A stretch of DNA of 64,000 nt from Lachnospiraceae bacterium (GCA_020860755.1 JAJBTQ010000020.1:44306-108305); one strand, 5' to 3'; counted from the first letter of the stretch, positions 1 to 9,384 are shown. Program-made: numbers and translations. Notes: generated by a model not told the origin, from the letters alone.

Positions 1-96
<96 letters not shown>

Positions 97-279
97 GGTT
101 ACCGGGAAGCGGCAGCGGCTGTGGCTGCCCTGCCGGCGGATGTGGTTTATCACGATGAGAAGCGGTCGCGCTATTATGACGATTTCTATCGGCAAATCTA
201 TTTACCGTTTTTGGGCCAGTGGAGAGAAATCGATGGCAGGATCGCAGCTTTAAAAGAAAGATATGAGGTAGAATCATGA
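97..279 (+). CDS. FGGY-family carbohydrate kinase, C-terminal fragment
   Basis: Only the last 60 codons of an open frame ending in TGA at 277-279 are present; the 5' part is lost in the C-rich contig end. The visible tail reads YYDDFYRQIYLPFLGQWREI followed by a basic helix ending RYEVES. This matches the C-terminal helix of xylulokinase-type FGGY kinases, in which an aromatic-rich 'Y..lY..l...r.i...l' segment ends the protein. The stop overlaps the start of the next gene by ATGA, so the two are translationally coupled. Family knowledge says these enzymes phosphorylate a sugar or polyol with ATP; the substrate cannot be told from the fragment. The neighbouring glycosidase, isomerase and GatZ-like genes fit a sugar catabolic operon. 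Confidence 0.6.
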   Translation, partial: GYREAAAAVAALPADVVYHDEKRSRYYDDFYRQIYLPFLGQWREIDGRIAALKERYEVES

Positions 280-1553
280 TTCATTTTGGAATAATCGGAG
301 GCGGAAGCATTTTTTCACCCGAGCTCATTGACCTGTTGACAAAAGACCTGGATGTGTTTGGAGAACTCGACATTAAGTTTATGGATATCGACAAGCCAAG
401 GCAGGCAGTCGTTGGAGGCTTATGCGAGCGGATCGTAGACAATCAGGACGACAGGATCAGAGATCGCATCCACATTTCATATGTGGACACCTACGAGGAG
501 GCGATCGCAGGCAGTGATTATATCCTGATCCAGTTTAGGGTCGGAGGCGAAGATGCCCGCATTGCCGATGAACTGCTCGGGAAAAAATATAAGATTCCTT
601 TTGTGGAGACGGTTTCGGTCTGTGGGATCGCAACCTATCTTCGCAGTTATCCGGAAGTGGAAAAAATAGCGGCCCTGATCAACGAGCTTGCACCGGATGC
701 CTGGGTACTCAACTTTGCCAATCCGGCCGAGCTCATTGCTGAGAGCTTCTCCCGTCTGGGCGTCAGACATGTGGTGGGTGTGTGCAATGCCTCGACCCGA
801 CTGCTCATGGATCTGCGCGAGCAGATGGATTTTCCGCAGGATGCCGATCTGTTTATGAACTGGCGCGGTTTAAACCACCTGACCGTGATCGACAGTTTTC
901 GTGTGAACGGAGAAGAAAAAATGTCATATATCCTTTCAAAGATCGGAGATTATGAGACGGATAAGATCCCGTTCCCGGCAGAGATGTGCCGAAGATTCGG
1001 ATTTTTGCCTAATCAGTATTTTCAGTATTACTACCTGAAGCGGGACATCATTGCCAAAGAACAGAAGGCTGAAAAAGTCCGTTCCCAGATCGTAAAAGAG
1101 ATCAATGCAAAGCTGCTTAAGCAGTATGAGAAGTCCGGCGGGGTTCCGGCCGATCTGACTAAAAGGGGAGGATCGGGGTATTCCAAAACGGTCGTCGAAG
1201 TGATCGTTTCCCTTCACACGGGAGACCGCAAGATCCACTATATTGTTACACAAAATAAAGGCTCCATTACAGAACTGCCGTATGACAGTTTCGTTGAAGT
1301 GCCCTGTGTTGTCGACAAGAATGCGGTCATGCCGATCGCATGCGAGAAGCTGCCGGACATTGCTGCGCCCCTGATCCGGACGATGAAAGCCTTTGAGACA
1401 AAACTGATCGAGGCAGCAGTAGAGCAGGACCTCAACAAACTGTACGGCAGCATGATGATTCACCCGCTTTTGGGTTCCCATGATCTCGTTAATCCGCTTA
1501 TGGCCGAGATCCTGGAGAAAAACAAATCTTATTTACCGGGGGGATTCATCTGA
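276..1553 (+). CDS. Glycoside hydrolase family 4 (NAD-dependent) protein
   Basis: 425 residues, the usual family 4 length. A Rossmann dinucleotide motif (GIIGGGSIFSPEL, residues 5-17) opens the protein. NFANPAEL (146-153), Cys170-Asn171 and Asn200-His201 match the NAD- and Mn-binding positions typical of GH4, where one Cys and one His bind the metal. GH4 enzymes cleave glycosides, often 6-phosphorylated, by a redox-elimination mechanism in the cytoplasm. The usual 'ETVGxGG' stretch reads ETVSVCG here, so the substrate may differ from the characterised members. The ATG overlaps the stop of the upstream kinase, and a SIS-domain gene follows after 13 bases, which supports one operon. Alpha- and beta-specific branches cannot be told apart by eye. 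Confidence 0.8.
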   Translation: MIHFGIIGGGSIFSPELIDLLTKDLDVFGELDIKFMDIDKPRQAVVGGLCERIVDNQDDRIRDRIHISYVDTYEEAIAGSDYILIQFRVGGEDARIADELLGKKYKIPFVETVSVCGIATYLRSYPEVEKIAALINELAPDAWVLNFANPAELIAESFSRLGVRHVVGVCNASTRLLMDLREQMDFPQDADLFMNWRGLNHLTVIDSFRVNGEEKMSYILSKIGDYETDKIPFPAEMCRRFGFLPNQYFQYYYLKRDIIAKEQKAEKVRSQIVKEINAKLLKQYEKSGGVPADLTKRGGSGYSKTVVEVIVSLHTGDRKIHYIVTQNKGSITELPYDSFVEVPCVVDKNAVMPIACEKLPDIAAPLIRTMKAFETKLIEAAVEQDLNKLYGSMMIHPLLGSHDLVNPLMAEILEKNKSYLPGGFI

Positions 1554-1566
1554 TTGGAGGATAGAT

Positions 1567-2604
1567 ATGTATTATACAGAACAGGAGATCATGTCACAGC
1601 ATGAGGCCTTACAGCGCACCTATGAATGTTTGGAGTCAAAAAAAGAAGAACTTGCCTGGTTTTTTGAAACAACCGGGAAACGGCAGTTTGTTCTGATGGG
1701 CTGCGGCTCCAGCTATATGCTTGCAAAGTCCGGACAACAGCTGTTCGGAAGCTATGAAAACACTTCAGCTATTGCAGTCGCGGGCGGGGATTTTTTGGTC
1801 AATCCGAAACCCTACCTCAATTTTATCAAAGACAGTATCGTGATCTGCCTGTCACGTTCAGGGAAAACGTCGGAGATGGTCCGCTCAGTGGAGCGGATCA
1901 AACGCGAATATAACTGTCCGATCCTGTCTGTAACCATGCGGGCGGACAACAGACTGGCGCCGTATGCAGATGTCAATCTGGTCCTGGACTGGTGCTATGA
2001 CGAGAGTGTTTGTCAGACCAGATCCGTGACGAATTTTTATCTGACCGAGGCAATGCTCGCCGCTTTTTACGGCGGGGACGAAGAGCTGGAAAAGGATCTG
2101 GGCATTGCTGTTTCGGAAAACGAGAAGTATAAGGAGGTCTATCGGCCGATCCTCGCGGAAGTGGCGAAAAAGGACTGGGAAAAAGTGGTGGTTTTAGCAG
2201 ACGGTGCTGCCTGCGGCGTCGCCGAAGAGGGCGCCCTTGCTTTTGCCGAGATCTCCAGGCTTCCGGGATACTATTCGCACCTTCTTGACTACCGGCATGG
2301 CCCGATGGTCTTAAACGACGACAAGACTCTGAACATCATCCTGCTTTCGCATGGCAATATGGAGCTTCAGGGAGCGCTGGTCAAAGATATCAAAAAAAGA
2401 AACGGCATCATTATCATCGCGTATAAAACGGCAGAGAACATGTTTGATGCCGATATCCATATCCATCTCGGAAGCTGTAAGCGGCAGGAGAGCCTGGGAA
2501 TTCCCCTCCTCTATGTCATGCAGATCCTTGCCTTGGAAAAGGCGTTACAGAAAGGATGCGATCCGGATGTGCCGGAGGGACTGGATGCATACATTACCTT
2601 ATAA
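1567..2604 (+). CDS. SIS-domain sugar isomerase/deaminase (AgaS/FrlB-like)
   Basis: The chosen ATG at 1567 gives 345 residues. It has a GGAGG site at 1556-1560, whereas the longer open frame from 1480 lies inside the previous gene. MGCGSSY (residues 44-50) and LSRSGKTSE (about 100) are the phosphosugar-binding loops of the first SIS domain. A second SIS half follows, with EEGALAFAEISRLPGY and a DYRHGPM segment. Such proteins act on sugar or amino-sugar phosphates as isomerases, deaminases or deglycases. No glutaminase domain is present, so it is not GlmS. Position between a GH4 enzyme and a GatZ-like protein suggests it processes the phosphosugar released by the glycosidase. The exact reaction is not readable from sequence. 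Confidence 0.8.
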   Translation: MYYTEQEIMSQHEALQRTYECLESKKEELAWFFETTGKRQFVLMGCGSSYMLAKSGQQLFGSYENTSAIAVAGGDFLVNPKPYLNFIKDSIVICLSRSGKTSEMVRSVERIKREYNCPILSVTMRADNRLAPYADVNLVLDWCYDESVCQTRSVTNFYLTEAMLAAFYGGDEELEKDLGIAVSENEKYKEVYRPILAEVAKKDWEKVVVLADGAACGVAEEGALAFAEISRLPGYYSHLLDYRHGPMVLNDDKTLNIILLSHGNMELQGALVKDIKKRNGIIIIAYKTAENMFDADIHIHLGSCKRQESLGIPLLYVMQILALEKALQKGCDPDVPEGLDAYITL

Positions 2605-2629
2605 CATTGCAGCAGGAGGAGAGCGGTAA

Positions 2630-3955
2630 ATGAGGGATATGTTAAGAGATATGATCGCAAAGCGCAGCGCAGGGATCGTCTGCGGCGTGCCGTCCTTTTG
2701 TACGGCAAACAGCCTTGTGATCGAGAGCATCCTGATGCAGGCCAAGCGGTTCGATGACGATGTCCTGATCGAGGCGACTGCCAACCAGGTAAATCAGTTT
2801 GGCGGATATACCGGGATGCAGCCGGCCTGCTTTAGAGATTTTGTCTATGAGATCGCGGATCGGCTCCGGTTTCCGAAAGACAGGATCGTTTTAGGCGGCG
2901 ATCATTTAGGCCCGCTTGTCTGGGCTGACGAATCAGAATCCGAGGCCATGGAAAAGGCGGAAGCGTTAGTTCGCGGGTTCGTGGCAGCGGGATACAAGAA
3001 GATCCACTTAGACACCAGTATGCGGCTGGCATCCGATGCGCACGATCTCCCCCTGTCAGAGGAAACGATCGCGGCGCGCGGCGCCAGACTCTATGCTGCG
3101 TGCGAAGAAGAGTATCAGGAGCTCCTCCTTTCGGATCCGGGCGAACAGCGGCCGGTCTATATCATTGGCAGCGAGGTCCCGATCCCGGGCGGCATACAAA
3201 AAGAGCAGGAAGAGGTCGGGGTGACCGATCCTTCCGCTGTCAAAAAGACGTTGGCGGCATATCGGGAGCAGTTTGCGAAGATCGGCATTCCCGAGGCGTT
3301 TGAAAACATTATCGGTATCGTTGTTCAGCCCGGGGTAGAGTTTGGCGATAATACGATCTTTCCGTATAACCGTGTGGAGGCAGCGGGATTGGTCGCTGAG
3401 ATGAAACGCTATCCGTCCATCGTCATGGAAGGGCACTCTACAGACTATCAAAGCCCTGTCCACTTAAAAGAAATGGTAGAGGACGGCATCGCGATCTTAA
3501 AAGTGGGGCCTGCCCTGACCTTTGCGCTTCGCGACGGGATCTTTGCTTTAAGCGCCATCGAAAAAGAGGTGGTGCCCAAAGAGGAGCAGGTAAAGTTTGA
3601 AGAGGTGCTTGAGCGCAGTATGCTTGCATACCGGAAGGATTGGGAAAAGCATTACCACGGGGCTGAGGACGAGATCAGCCTTAAGAGAAAATACAGCCTC
3701 CTGGATCGCTCCAGGTATTATTTCGGAAACCCCGAGGTACAGGAAGCAATTGAGCGGTTGATCGCCAATTTCAACAGAGCGGAGATCCCCCTCGGTCTTT
3801 TGCACCAATATATGCCCATGCAATATGTGAAGGTGCGGAACGGACAGCTTCACAAGGAGGGAAAGGCACTTCTCTTAGACCGAGTCAATGAGGTCATTGA
3901 AGCGTACAACTATGCGGTAAAGATCAACTACATGATCCCGGAAGTTTTCTATTGA
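2630..3955 (+). CDS. GatZ/KbaZ/AgaZ-like D-tagatose-bisphosphate aldolase subunit family protein
   Basis: 441 residues. An AGGAGG site ends about ten bases before the ATG at 2630; a second in-frame ATG lies at 2639. CGVPSFCTANSLVIESIL near the N-terminus, then EATANQVNQFGGYTGM and LGGDHLGP, are characteristic of the GatZ/KbaZ family. That family was described as the non-catalytic partner of tagatose-1,6-bisphosphate aldolase; some annotation also calls it a tagatose-6-phosphate kinase. No GatY/KbaY-like catalytic aldolase is seen within the window, although it could lie upstream. It is the last gene of the operon: 142 bases separate it from secG, and these carry a promoter for secG. Confidence 0.82.
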   Translation: MRDMLRDMIAKRSAGIVCGVPSFCTANSLVIESILMQAKRFDDDVLIEATANQVNQFGGYTGMQPACFRDFVYEIADRLRFPKDRIVLGGDHLGPLVWADESESEAMEKAEALVRGFVAAGYKKIHLDTSMRLASDAHDLPLSEETIAARGARLYAACEEEYQELLLSDPGEQRPVYIIGSEVPIPGGIQKEQEEVGVTDPSAVKKTLAAYREQFAKIGIPEAFENIIGIVVQPGVEFGDNTIFPYNRVEAAGLVAEMKRYPSIVMEGHSTDYQSPVHLKEMVEDGIAILKVGPALTFALRDGIFALSAIEKEVVPKEEQVKFEEVLERSMLAYRKDWEKHYHGAEDEISLKRKYSLLDRSRYYFGNPEVQEAIERLIANFNRAEIPLGLLHQYMPMQYVKVRNGQLHKEGKALLLDRVNEVIEAYNYAVKINYMIPEVFY

Positions 3956-3963
3956 GCTGCCAG

Positions 3964-4007
3964 CCATCCGGCGGGAGGAAAAATCAGTCATCCGGCGGGT
4001 GGAAAAA
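3964..4007 (+). repeat. Two direct repeats of a 19-nt unit upstream of secG
   Basis: The unit CATCCGGCGGGAGGAAAAA at 3964-3982 recurs at 3989-4007 with one change (A to T in the middle), a 25-base period. Both copies lie between the end of the sugar operon and the secG promoter. Neither is followed by a start codon, so they are not ribosome binding sites in use. Confidence 0.7.
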
Positions 4008-4011
4008 CTGC

Positions 4012-4053
4012 TTGCAATTTACGGGTAACTGTGATAGAATTTCTCACAGTTAC
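4012..4053 (+). promoter_or_regulatory. Predicted secG promoter with a 10-bp inverted repeat over the -10
   Basis: TTGCAA (4012-4017), 17 bases, then TAGAAT (4035-4040) with an extended TG. A perfect 10-bp inverted repeat, GTAACTGTGA (4025-4034) and TCACAGTTAC (4044-4053), brackets the -10 with nine bases between the arms. This layout fits a repressor operator, or a hairpin at the transcript's 5' end. Confidence 0.5.
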
Positions 4054-4097
4054 GGGTGCCGGACAGGCACATATGTATTGATCTTGGAGGTAAAACA

Positions 4098-4343
4098 GTG
4101 AGCACTGTAATGACGATCATATACATCTTATTTATGGCCATGAGCGTCGTGATGACGGTCATTGTCCTTATGCAGGAGGGCAAGAGCTATGGGCTCGGTT
4201 CTCTCTCCGGCGGCAATTCGGACAGCTACTGGAGCCAGAACAAAGGCCGTTCCAAAGAGGGCGTGCTCGTTAAGACCACAAGGGTCCTGCTGATCATTTT
4301 CCTTGCCGGTGCCGCAGCGATGAGCATCGGACGTTTTCAGTAA
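4098..4343 (+). CDS. secG: Preprotein translocase subunit SecG
   Basis: 81 residues from the GTG at 4098, which has GGAGG seven bases upstream; ATG at 4110 is a weaker alternative. There are two hydrophobic segments (about residues 5-24 and 57-76). Between them is the family's polar loop with LMQEGKSYGLGSLSGG and a serine- and lysine-rich stretch. SecG is the small, non-essential membrane subunit of the SecYEG channel. Its own promoter lies upstream and an intrinsic terminator directly follows. In many Bacillota the order is secG-rnr-smpB; here no RNase R gene lies between secG and smpB. Confidence 0.9.
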   Translation: MSTVMTIIYILFMAMSVVMTVIVLMQEGKSYGLGSLSGGNSDSYWSQNKGRSKEGVLVKTTRVLLIIFLAGAAAMSIGRFQ

Positions 4344-4360
4344 GATTAAATAGCAACACG

Positions 4361-4391
4361 AGGCTGTCGATTCGACAGCCTTTCTTTTTTT
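4361..4391 (+). terminator. Intrinsic terminator after secG
   Basis: The arms GGCTGTCGA and TCGACAGCC fold into a tight hairpin followed directly by TTTCTTTTTTT. It lies 18 bases after the secG stop. Confidence 0.88.
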
Positions 4392-4449
4392 CTCTCTGTA
4401 CAAACAGAGTTTAATTTTTTATACTTGTGATAGAGGGGCGGAAAAAGCA

Positions 4450-4911
4450 ATGGGAAAAGATGCAGTAAAACTGATCGCAAACAACAAAAAAGCGTACCAC
4501 GATTATTTTATAGAGGAGACTTACGAGGCGGGGATCGAACTCCACGGCACGGAGGTAAAGTCCTGCCGCATGGGAAAGTGCAGCATCAAGGAGGCCTTTG
4601 TCCGCATTGAGAACGGGGAAGTCATCGTCTATGGAATGCATATCAGCCCCTACGAGAAGGGAAATATCTTCAATCGCGATCCTCTCAGACCCAAGCGGCT
4701 GCTGCTCCACAAGTACGAGATCAACCGGCTTGCCGGGAAAGTGAAGGAGAAGGGATATACCCTTGTGCCGCTTAAAGTCTATTTAAAAGGAAGCCTCATC
4801 AAGGTGGAGATCGGGCTGGCGAAGGGCAAGAAGCTCTATGACAAGCGGCGCGAGATCGCGAAGAAAGATATGAAGCGGGAGGCAGCGCGTGAATTTAAAC
4901 AAAAGTTATAG
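4450..4911 (+). CDS. smpB: SsrA-binding protein SmpB
   Basis: 153 residues, the normal family length. The N-terminal half has [20 protein letters not shown], and the basic tail has [19 protein letters not shown], the decoding-site tail of SmpB. It binds tmRNA and brings it to stalled ribosomes for trans-translation. No ssrA gene was seen in the adjacent sequence. The ATG at 4450 follows 'GGGGCGGAAAAAGCA', a modest ribosome binding site. Seventeen bases separate it from the aminopeptidase gene. Confidence 0.95.
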   Translation: MGKDAVKLIANNKKAYHDYFIEETYEAGIELHGTEVKSCRMGKCSIKEAFVRIENGEVIVYGMHISPYEKGNIFNRDPLRPKRLLLHKYEINRLAGKVKEKGYTLVPLKVYLKGSLIKVEIGLAKGKKLYDKRREIAKKDMKREAAREFKQKL

Positions 4912-4928
4912 ATCCGGGGGTGTATCAG

Positions 4929-6716
4929 ATGGAGAATAGATTGGCCGCTCTCCGAAACGAGATGTCCAGTCGCGGAATCGATGTCTATCTCATCCCCACG
5001 GCGGATTTTCACAACTCAGAGTATGTCGGAGACTATTTTAAGGCGCGGGAGTATGTGACCGGCTTTACCGGCTCCGCGGGCACCGCTGTCGTGACGGCAG
5101 ATAAGGCCGGGCTGTGGACAGACGGCCGCTATTTTATTCAGGCCGAGGCAGAGCTTGCCGGCTCCGGGTTTGAACTGTACCGGATGGGGATGGAGGATGT
5201 CCCCGAGATAAAAGATTTTGTACGGGAGAATCTGCCGGAGGGAGGCACGGTCGGATTTGACGGGCGCGTCCTTGCGGCGAAGCAGGCGCAGGACTACCGA
5301 AAGCTCGCGGATGAGAAGCACGGCAGCCTGCATGTGACGGAGGACCTCGTGGACCTGATCTGGGCGGACCGGCCTGCCATGGCGTGTTCACAGATCTGGA
5401 TCCTCAAGGAGGAGTACAGCGGGGAGTCTGCTGTCTCGAAGCTTGATCGGATCAGAAAAAAGATGCAGGAAGAGGAGGCGGACTGCCACGTCCTCTCCAG
5501 CCTCTGCGACATCGCGTGGATCCTGAACCTGCGTGCGGATGACATCGCGCACTGCCCGGTCTTTTTATCTTTTTTGCTGATCGGACCGGATGATGCCACA
5601 CTGTTTGTGCAATCTGAGGCTGTGACAGACGAAGTGAGAACTTATCTGGATGAAAGTGGTGTAAAGGTCGCAGCCTACGGAGACATCTACGATGGGATGG
5701 CTGCCCTTTTAAAAGACACCAAAATTCTTCTTGACCGGCGTGAGGTAAACTGCCGCCTCGCGGCAGCTCTGCCGGATTCCGTGACCGTCATTGACAAAGC
5801 CAATCCGTCTGCCTTAATGAAGGCAGTAAAAAACGAGACAGAGATAAAAAATACCCGTCTTGCCCACGAAAAGGACGGCGTGGTCATGACAAAGTTCATG
5901 TACTGGTTAAAGAAAAATGTGGGCAGCACGGAGATGGACGAGTACTCCATCGGACAATATCTGGATCAGCTGCGGAGGCAGCAGGAGCACTTTTTGGATC
6001 TGAGCTTTGACGATATCTGCGCCTATGGAGAAAACGCCGCGATGATGCATTACGCCGCAGCAAAGGAGAGTGCGGCCGCAGTATGCCCGGAGGGCATGCT
6101 CCTCGTGGATTCCGGCGGACATTATCTGGAGGGAACGACAGATATCACCCGGACGTTTGTCCTGGGAGAGATCACGCCGAAGATGAGGCTGCACTATACG
6201 ACCGTCGTGCGCTGCATGCTGACCCTGGCCAATGTAAAGTTCCTGCACGGCTGTGCAGGCATCAGTATGGATGTGCTCTGCAGGGAACCCCTCTGGGAGA
6301 TGGGGATCGATTACAGGTGCGGGACCGGACACGGCGTCGGACACATCTTAAGCGTGCACGAGGGGCCGAACGGTTTCCACTATAAAGTCGTGCCGGAGCG
6401 CAGCGACGCCGGCGTATTAGAGGCGGGTATGATCACGACAGACGAGCCGGGTGTGTACCTGGAAGGAGAGTACGGCATCCGCATCGAAAACGAACTGCTT
6501 TGCGTCGAGGACGAGAAAAATGAGTATGGACAGTTTATGAGATTTGAACCCTTAACCCTCTGCCCGATCGACTTAGACGGCATCGATCCGGAGCAGATGA
6601 GCCCCGGGGAGAGAAAGCAGCTTAATGACTATCACAGACTGGTATACGAAAAGATTGCCCCGCAATTAAACGAAGATGAGCGGGAGTGGCTGAAAAAATA
6701 TACAAGGGAGATCTAA
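4929..6716 (+). CDS. pepP: Xaa-Pro aminopeptidase (M24 family, long form)
   Basis: 595 residues from the ATG at 4929, chosen because GGGGG at 4916-4920 is eight bases upstream; the GTG at 4920 overlaps that site. Two creatinase-type N-terminal domains fill roughly residues 1-300. The pita-bread M24 domain follows, with metal ligands Asp394 (VDSGGHYLEG), Asp405 (TTDITRTF), a His in RCGTGHGVGH and a Glu in TTDEPGVYLEGEYG. This three-domain form removes N-terminal residues that precede proline in cytoplasmic peptides, usually with two Mn ions. The polA start lies 15 bases after the stop, so the two are probably co-transcribed. Confidence 0.92.
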   Translation: MENRLAALRNEMSSRGIDVYLIPTADFHNSEYVGDYFKAREYVTGFTGSAGTAVVTADKAGLWTDGRYFIQAEAELAGSGFELYRMGMEDVPEIKDFVRENLPEGGTVGFDGRVLAAKQAQDYRKLADEKHGSLHVTEDLVDLIWADRPAMACSQIWILKEEYSGESAVSKLDRIRKKMQEEEADCHVLSSLCDIAWILNLRADDIAHCPVFLSFLLIGPDDATLFVQSEAVTDEVRTYLDESGVKVAAYGDIYDGMAALLKDTKILLDRREVNCRLAAALPDSVTVIDKANPSALMKAVKNETEIKNTRLAHEKDGVVMTKFMYWLKKNVGSTEMDEYSIGQYLDQLRRQQEHFLDLSFDDICAYGENAAMMHYAAAKESAAAVCPEGMLLVDSGGHYLEGTTDITRTFVLGEITPKMRLHYTTVVRCMLTLANVKFLHGCAGISMDVLCREPLWEMGIDYRCGTGHGVGHILSVHEGPNGFHYKVVPERSDAGVLEAGMITTDEPGVYLEGEYGIRIENELLCVEDEKNEYGQFMRFEPLTLCPIDLDGIDPEQMSPGERKQLNDYHRLVYEKIAPQLNEDEREWLKKYTREI

Positions 6717-6730
6717 AAGAGGAGCGGACT

Positions 6731-9376
6731 ATGAGCAAGATCATGCTGATCGACGGGCACAGCATCTTAAACCGGGCTTTTTACGGAGTCCCGGATCTGA
6801 CGAATTCCGAGGGACTGCACACCAACGCGGTTTACGGATTTTTAAATATCATGTTCCGGATCTTAGACGAGGAACAACCGGACTATCTGACTGTGGCGTT
6901 TGACCGGAGTGAACCCACGTTCCGGCACAAGATGTATCCCGATTACAAGGGCAATCGAAAGCCGATGGTTCCCGAGCTGCGAGAGCAGGTACCGGTGATC
7001 AAGGATGTGCTGCACGCCATGCAGATCGAGACAACGGAAAAGCCCGGCTATGAGGCGGACGACATCCTTGGTACGATTTCACGTCAGGCCGAGGAGCAGG
7101 GCCTGGATGTCAGCATCATCTCCGGAGACCGCGATCTGCTGCAGCTTGCCACAAAGAAAGTGTTGGTGCGGATCCCGAAGACGAAGCGGGGCGGCACGGA
7201 GATAGAGGACTATCACGCCGAAGATGTGAAGGAGCGCTATCAGGTGACGCCGAAGGAGTTCATCGACGTCAAGGCGCTGATGGGTGACAGCTCCGACAAC
7301 ATTCCCGGTGTGCCGGGCATCGGAGAGAAGGGTGCCACTGCCATCATTTCTGAATATAAAAGCATCGAGAATGCCTACGCGCATGTGGATGAGATCACAC
7401 CGACCAGGGCAAGGAACGCGCTGGCCGAAAACTATGACATGGCCGAGCTTAGCAAGGAGCTGGCGACCATTGACACGGATGCGCCGATCGACTTTGATTT
7501 AAAGTCCGCCGCAGTTGAAGATTTTTATACACCGGAGGCCTATGCCTGGTTTAAACGGCTGGAGTTTAAAAACATGCTCTCGCGTTTTGAGACTGCCGAC
7601 ACACCGGGAAGCCCGATCGAGGACAGCTTTGTAACGATCGCAGACGAGGCGGAAAGGGAGGCTTTTTTTGCAGATCTGCACTGTACGCGGGCAGCGGTCA
7701 CTTTTCTGGAAGAGACGGGAGAGCTCTTCGGAGCGGCGGTGGCGTTTTCTGAAGACGACGCAGAGAGAGTGACGGCGGCGTTTTTTCCCTGCGAAACAGA
7801 GCTTATGCGCCCGGCTTTAGAGGTCCGGATCCAGAGCTTTTGCGACTCCTTAAGTACGGTGATCGCACCGGACTTAAAGGCGCTCTTAAAGCATGTTTCA
7901 ATCGAGGAGGGACGGGGACTTGACACGAGTCTTGCCGCTTATCTCTTAAACCCGTTGAAAAACGAATATTCCAGCGATGACATTGCGAAAGACTATCTCG
8001 GGAAAACGATCCCGGGGCGGGCCGACCTGCTCGGCAAGACGAAGCTTGCGAAGGCAGCCGGGGAGAAGCCGGAGGCGGTTGCGAAGCTTGCGTGCTACAT
8101 GGCGTACACTGCTCTTGCCGCGGCGGATCCTTTAATGGAGCAGCTTTGTGAGACTAAAATGGAAGAGCTCTACCGCGAGATCGAGCTTCCGCTCGTATAT
8201 GTTCTGGATGACATGGAAAAAGAGGGCATCTGTGTGGACGGAGCCGCGCTTGCCGAGTACGGCAATCAGCTAAACGGACGGATCATGGAGCTGGAACAGA
8301 GTATCTATGATAAGGCAGGGGAAGAGTTCAACATCAACTCCCCGAAGCAGCTCGGAACGATCCTGTTTGAAAAGCTTCAGATGCCGAACGGCAAAAAGAC
8401 CAAGACCGGATATTCCACGGCAGCGGATGTGCTGGAAAAGCTGGCACCGGACTATCCGATCGTGTCGGAGATCTTAGAGTACCGCCAGCTGGCAAAGCTC
8501 AAATCTACCTATGCGGATGGGCTGGGCGCCTGCATCGGGCCGGACGGCCGGATCCATACGACATTCAACCAGACGGTGACGGCAACGGGACGCTTAAGCA
8601 GCACGGAGCCCAACCTGCAGAATATACCGATCCGAATGGAGATGGGAAGGCTGTTCCGAAAAGTATTTATCCCGAAAGACGGCTTTGTGTTTATCGACGC
8701 AGACTACTCCCAGATCGAACTGCGCATTCTGGCCCACCTCTCGGAGGATGAGAATCTGATCGCGGCTTACAGGCATGCGGAGGATATCCATCGGATCACG
8801 GCGTCCCAGGTATTTCATGTGGCACCGGAGGATGTGACGCCTCTGCAGAGACGAAACGCTAAAGCGGTCAATTTCGGCATCGTCTATGGCATAAGCTCCT
8901 TTGGCTTAAGTCAGGACTTAAGTATTTCCCGCAAAGAGGCGGAGGAGTATATTCAGAGCTATTTTGCCACCTTCCCTGGCATCAAGAGCTATCTGGACGG
9001 GGCGATCGAGGAGGCAAAAAAGACCGGCTATGCCGTGACGATGTTCGGACGGCGCAGGCCGGTTCCGGAGCTTTCTTCCAGCAACTATATGCAGCGTCAG
9101 TTCGGCGAGCGCATCGCGATGAACTCCCCGATCCAGGGGACTGCGGCGGATATCATCAAGATCGCCATGAACCGCGTAAGCGAGCGCCTTGCAAAGGAGA
9201 ACTTAAGCTCGAAACTGATCCTGCAGGTACACGACGAGCTGCTCGTCGAGGCGGCTCGGGATGAGGTCGAACGGGTAAAAGCGATCGTGGGAGAGGAGAT
9301 GCGCCATGCGGCGGACCTCTCGGTCGACCTGGAAGTGGATCTGGGAGTCGGAGATAACTGGCTGGACGCGCACTAG
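6731..9376 (+). CDS. polA: DNA polymerase I
   Basis: 881 residues from the ATG at 6731 (AGAGGAG site). An earlier in-frame start at 6686 lies inside the previous gene. The N-terminal 5'-3' exonuclease domain includes YEADDILGT, SGDRDLLQL and a helix-hairpin-helix (IPGVPGIGEKGA). The middle region lacks the acidic residues of a proofreading site (VTFLEETG where DTET is expected), as in many Bacillota. Polymerase motifs are intact: A, DYSQIELR from Asp658; B, RRNAKAVNFGIVYG from 707; C, QVHDELL from 832. It fills gaps and removes RNA primers. The TAG stop overlaps the ribosome binding site of coaE. Confidence 0.97.
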   Translation: MSKIMLIDGHSILNRAFYGVPDLTNSEGLHTNAVYGFLNIMFRILDEEQPDYLTVAFDRSEPTFRHKMYPDYKGNRKPMVPELREQVPVIKDVLHAMQIETTEKPGYEADDILGTISRQAEEQGLDVSIISGDRDLLQLATKKVLVRIPKTKRGGTEIEDYHAEDVKERYQVTPKEFIDVKALMGDSSDNIPGVPGIGEKGATAIISEYKSIENAYAHVDEITPTRARNALAENYDMAELSKELATIDTDAPIDFDLKSAAVEDFYTPEAYAWFKRLEFKNMLSRFETADTPGSPIEDSFVTIADEAEREAFFADLHCTRAAVTFLEETGELFGAAVAFSEDDAERVTAAFFPCETELMRPALEVRIQSFCDSLSTVIAPDLKALLKHVSIEEGRGLDTSLAAYLLNPLKNEYSSDDIAKDYLGKTIPGRADLLGKTKLAKAAGEKPEAVAKLACYMAYTALAAADPLMEQLCETKMEELYREIELPLVYVLDDMEKEGICVDGAALAEYGNQLNGRIMELEQSIYDKAGEEFNINSPKQLGTILFEKLQMPNGKKTKTGYSTAADVLEKLAPDYPIVSEILEYRQLAKLKSTYADGLGACIGPDGRIHTTFNQTVTATGRLSSTEPNLQNIPIRMEMGRLFRKVFIPKDGFVFIDADYSQIELRILAHLSEDENLIAAYRHAEDIHRITASQVFHVAPEDVTPLQRRNAKAVNFGIVYGISSFGLSQDLSISRKEAEEYIQSYFATFPGIKSYLDGAIEEAKKTGYAVTMFGRRRPVPELSSSNYMQRQFGERIAMNSPIQGTAADIIKIAMNRVSERLAKENLSSKLILQVHDELLVEAARDEVERVKAIVGEEMRHAADLSVDLEVDLGVGDNWLDAH

Positions 9377-9384
9377 GAGGAGAT

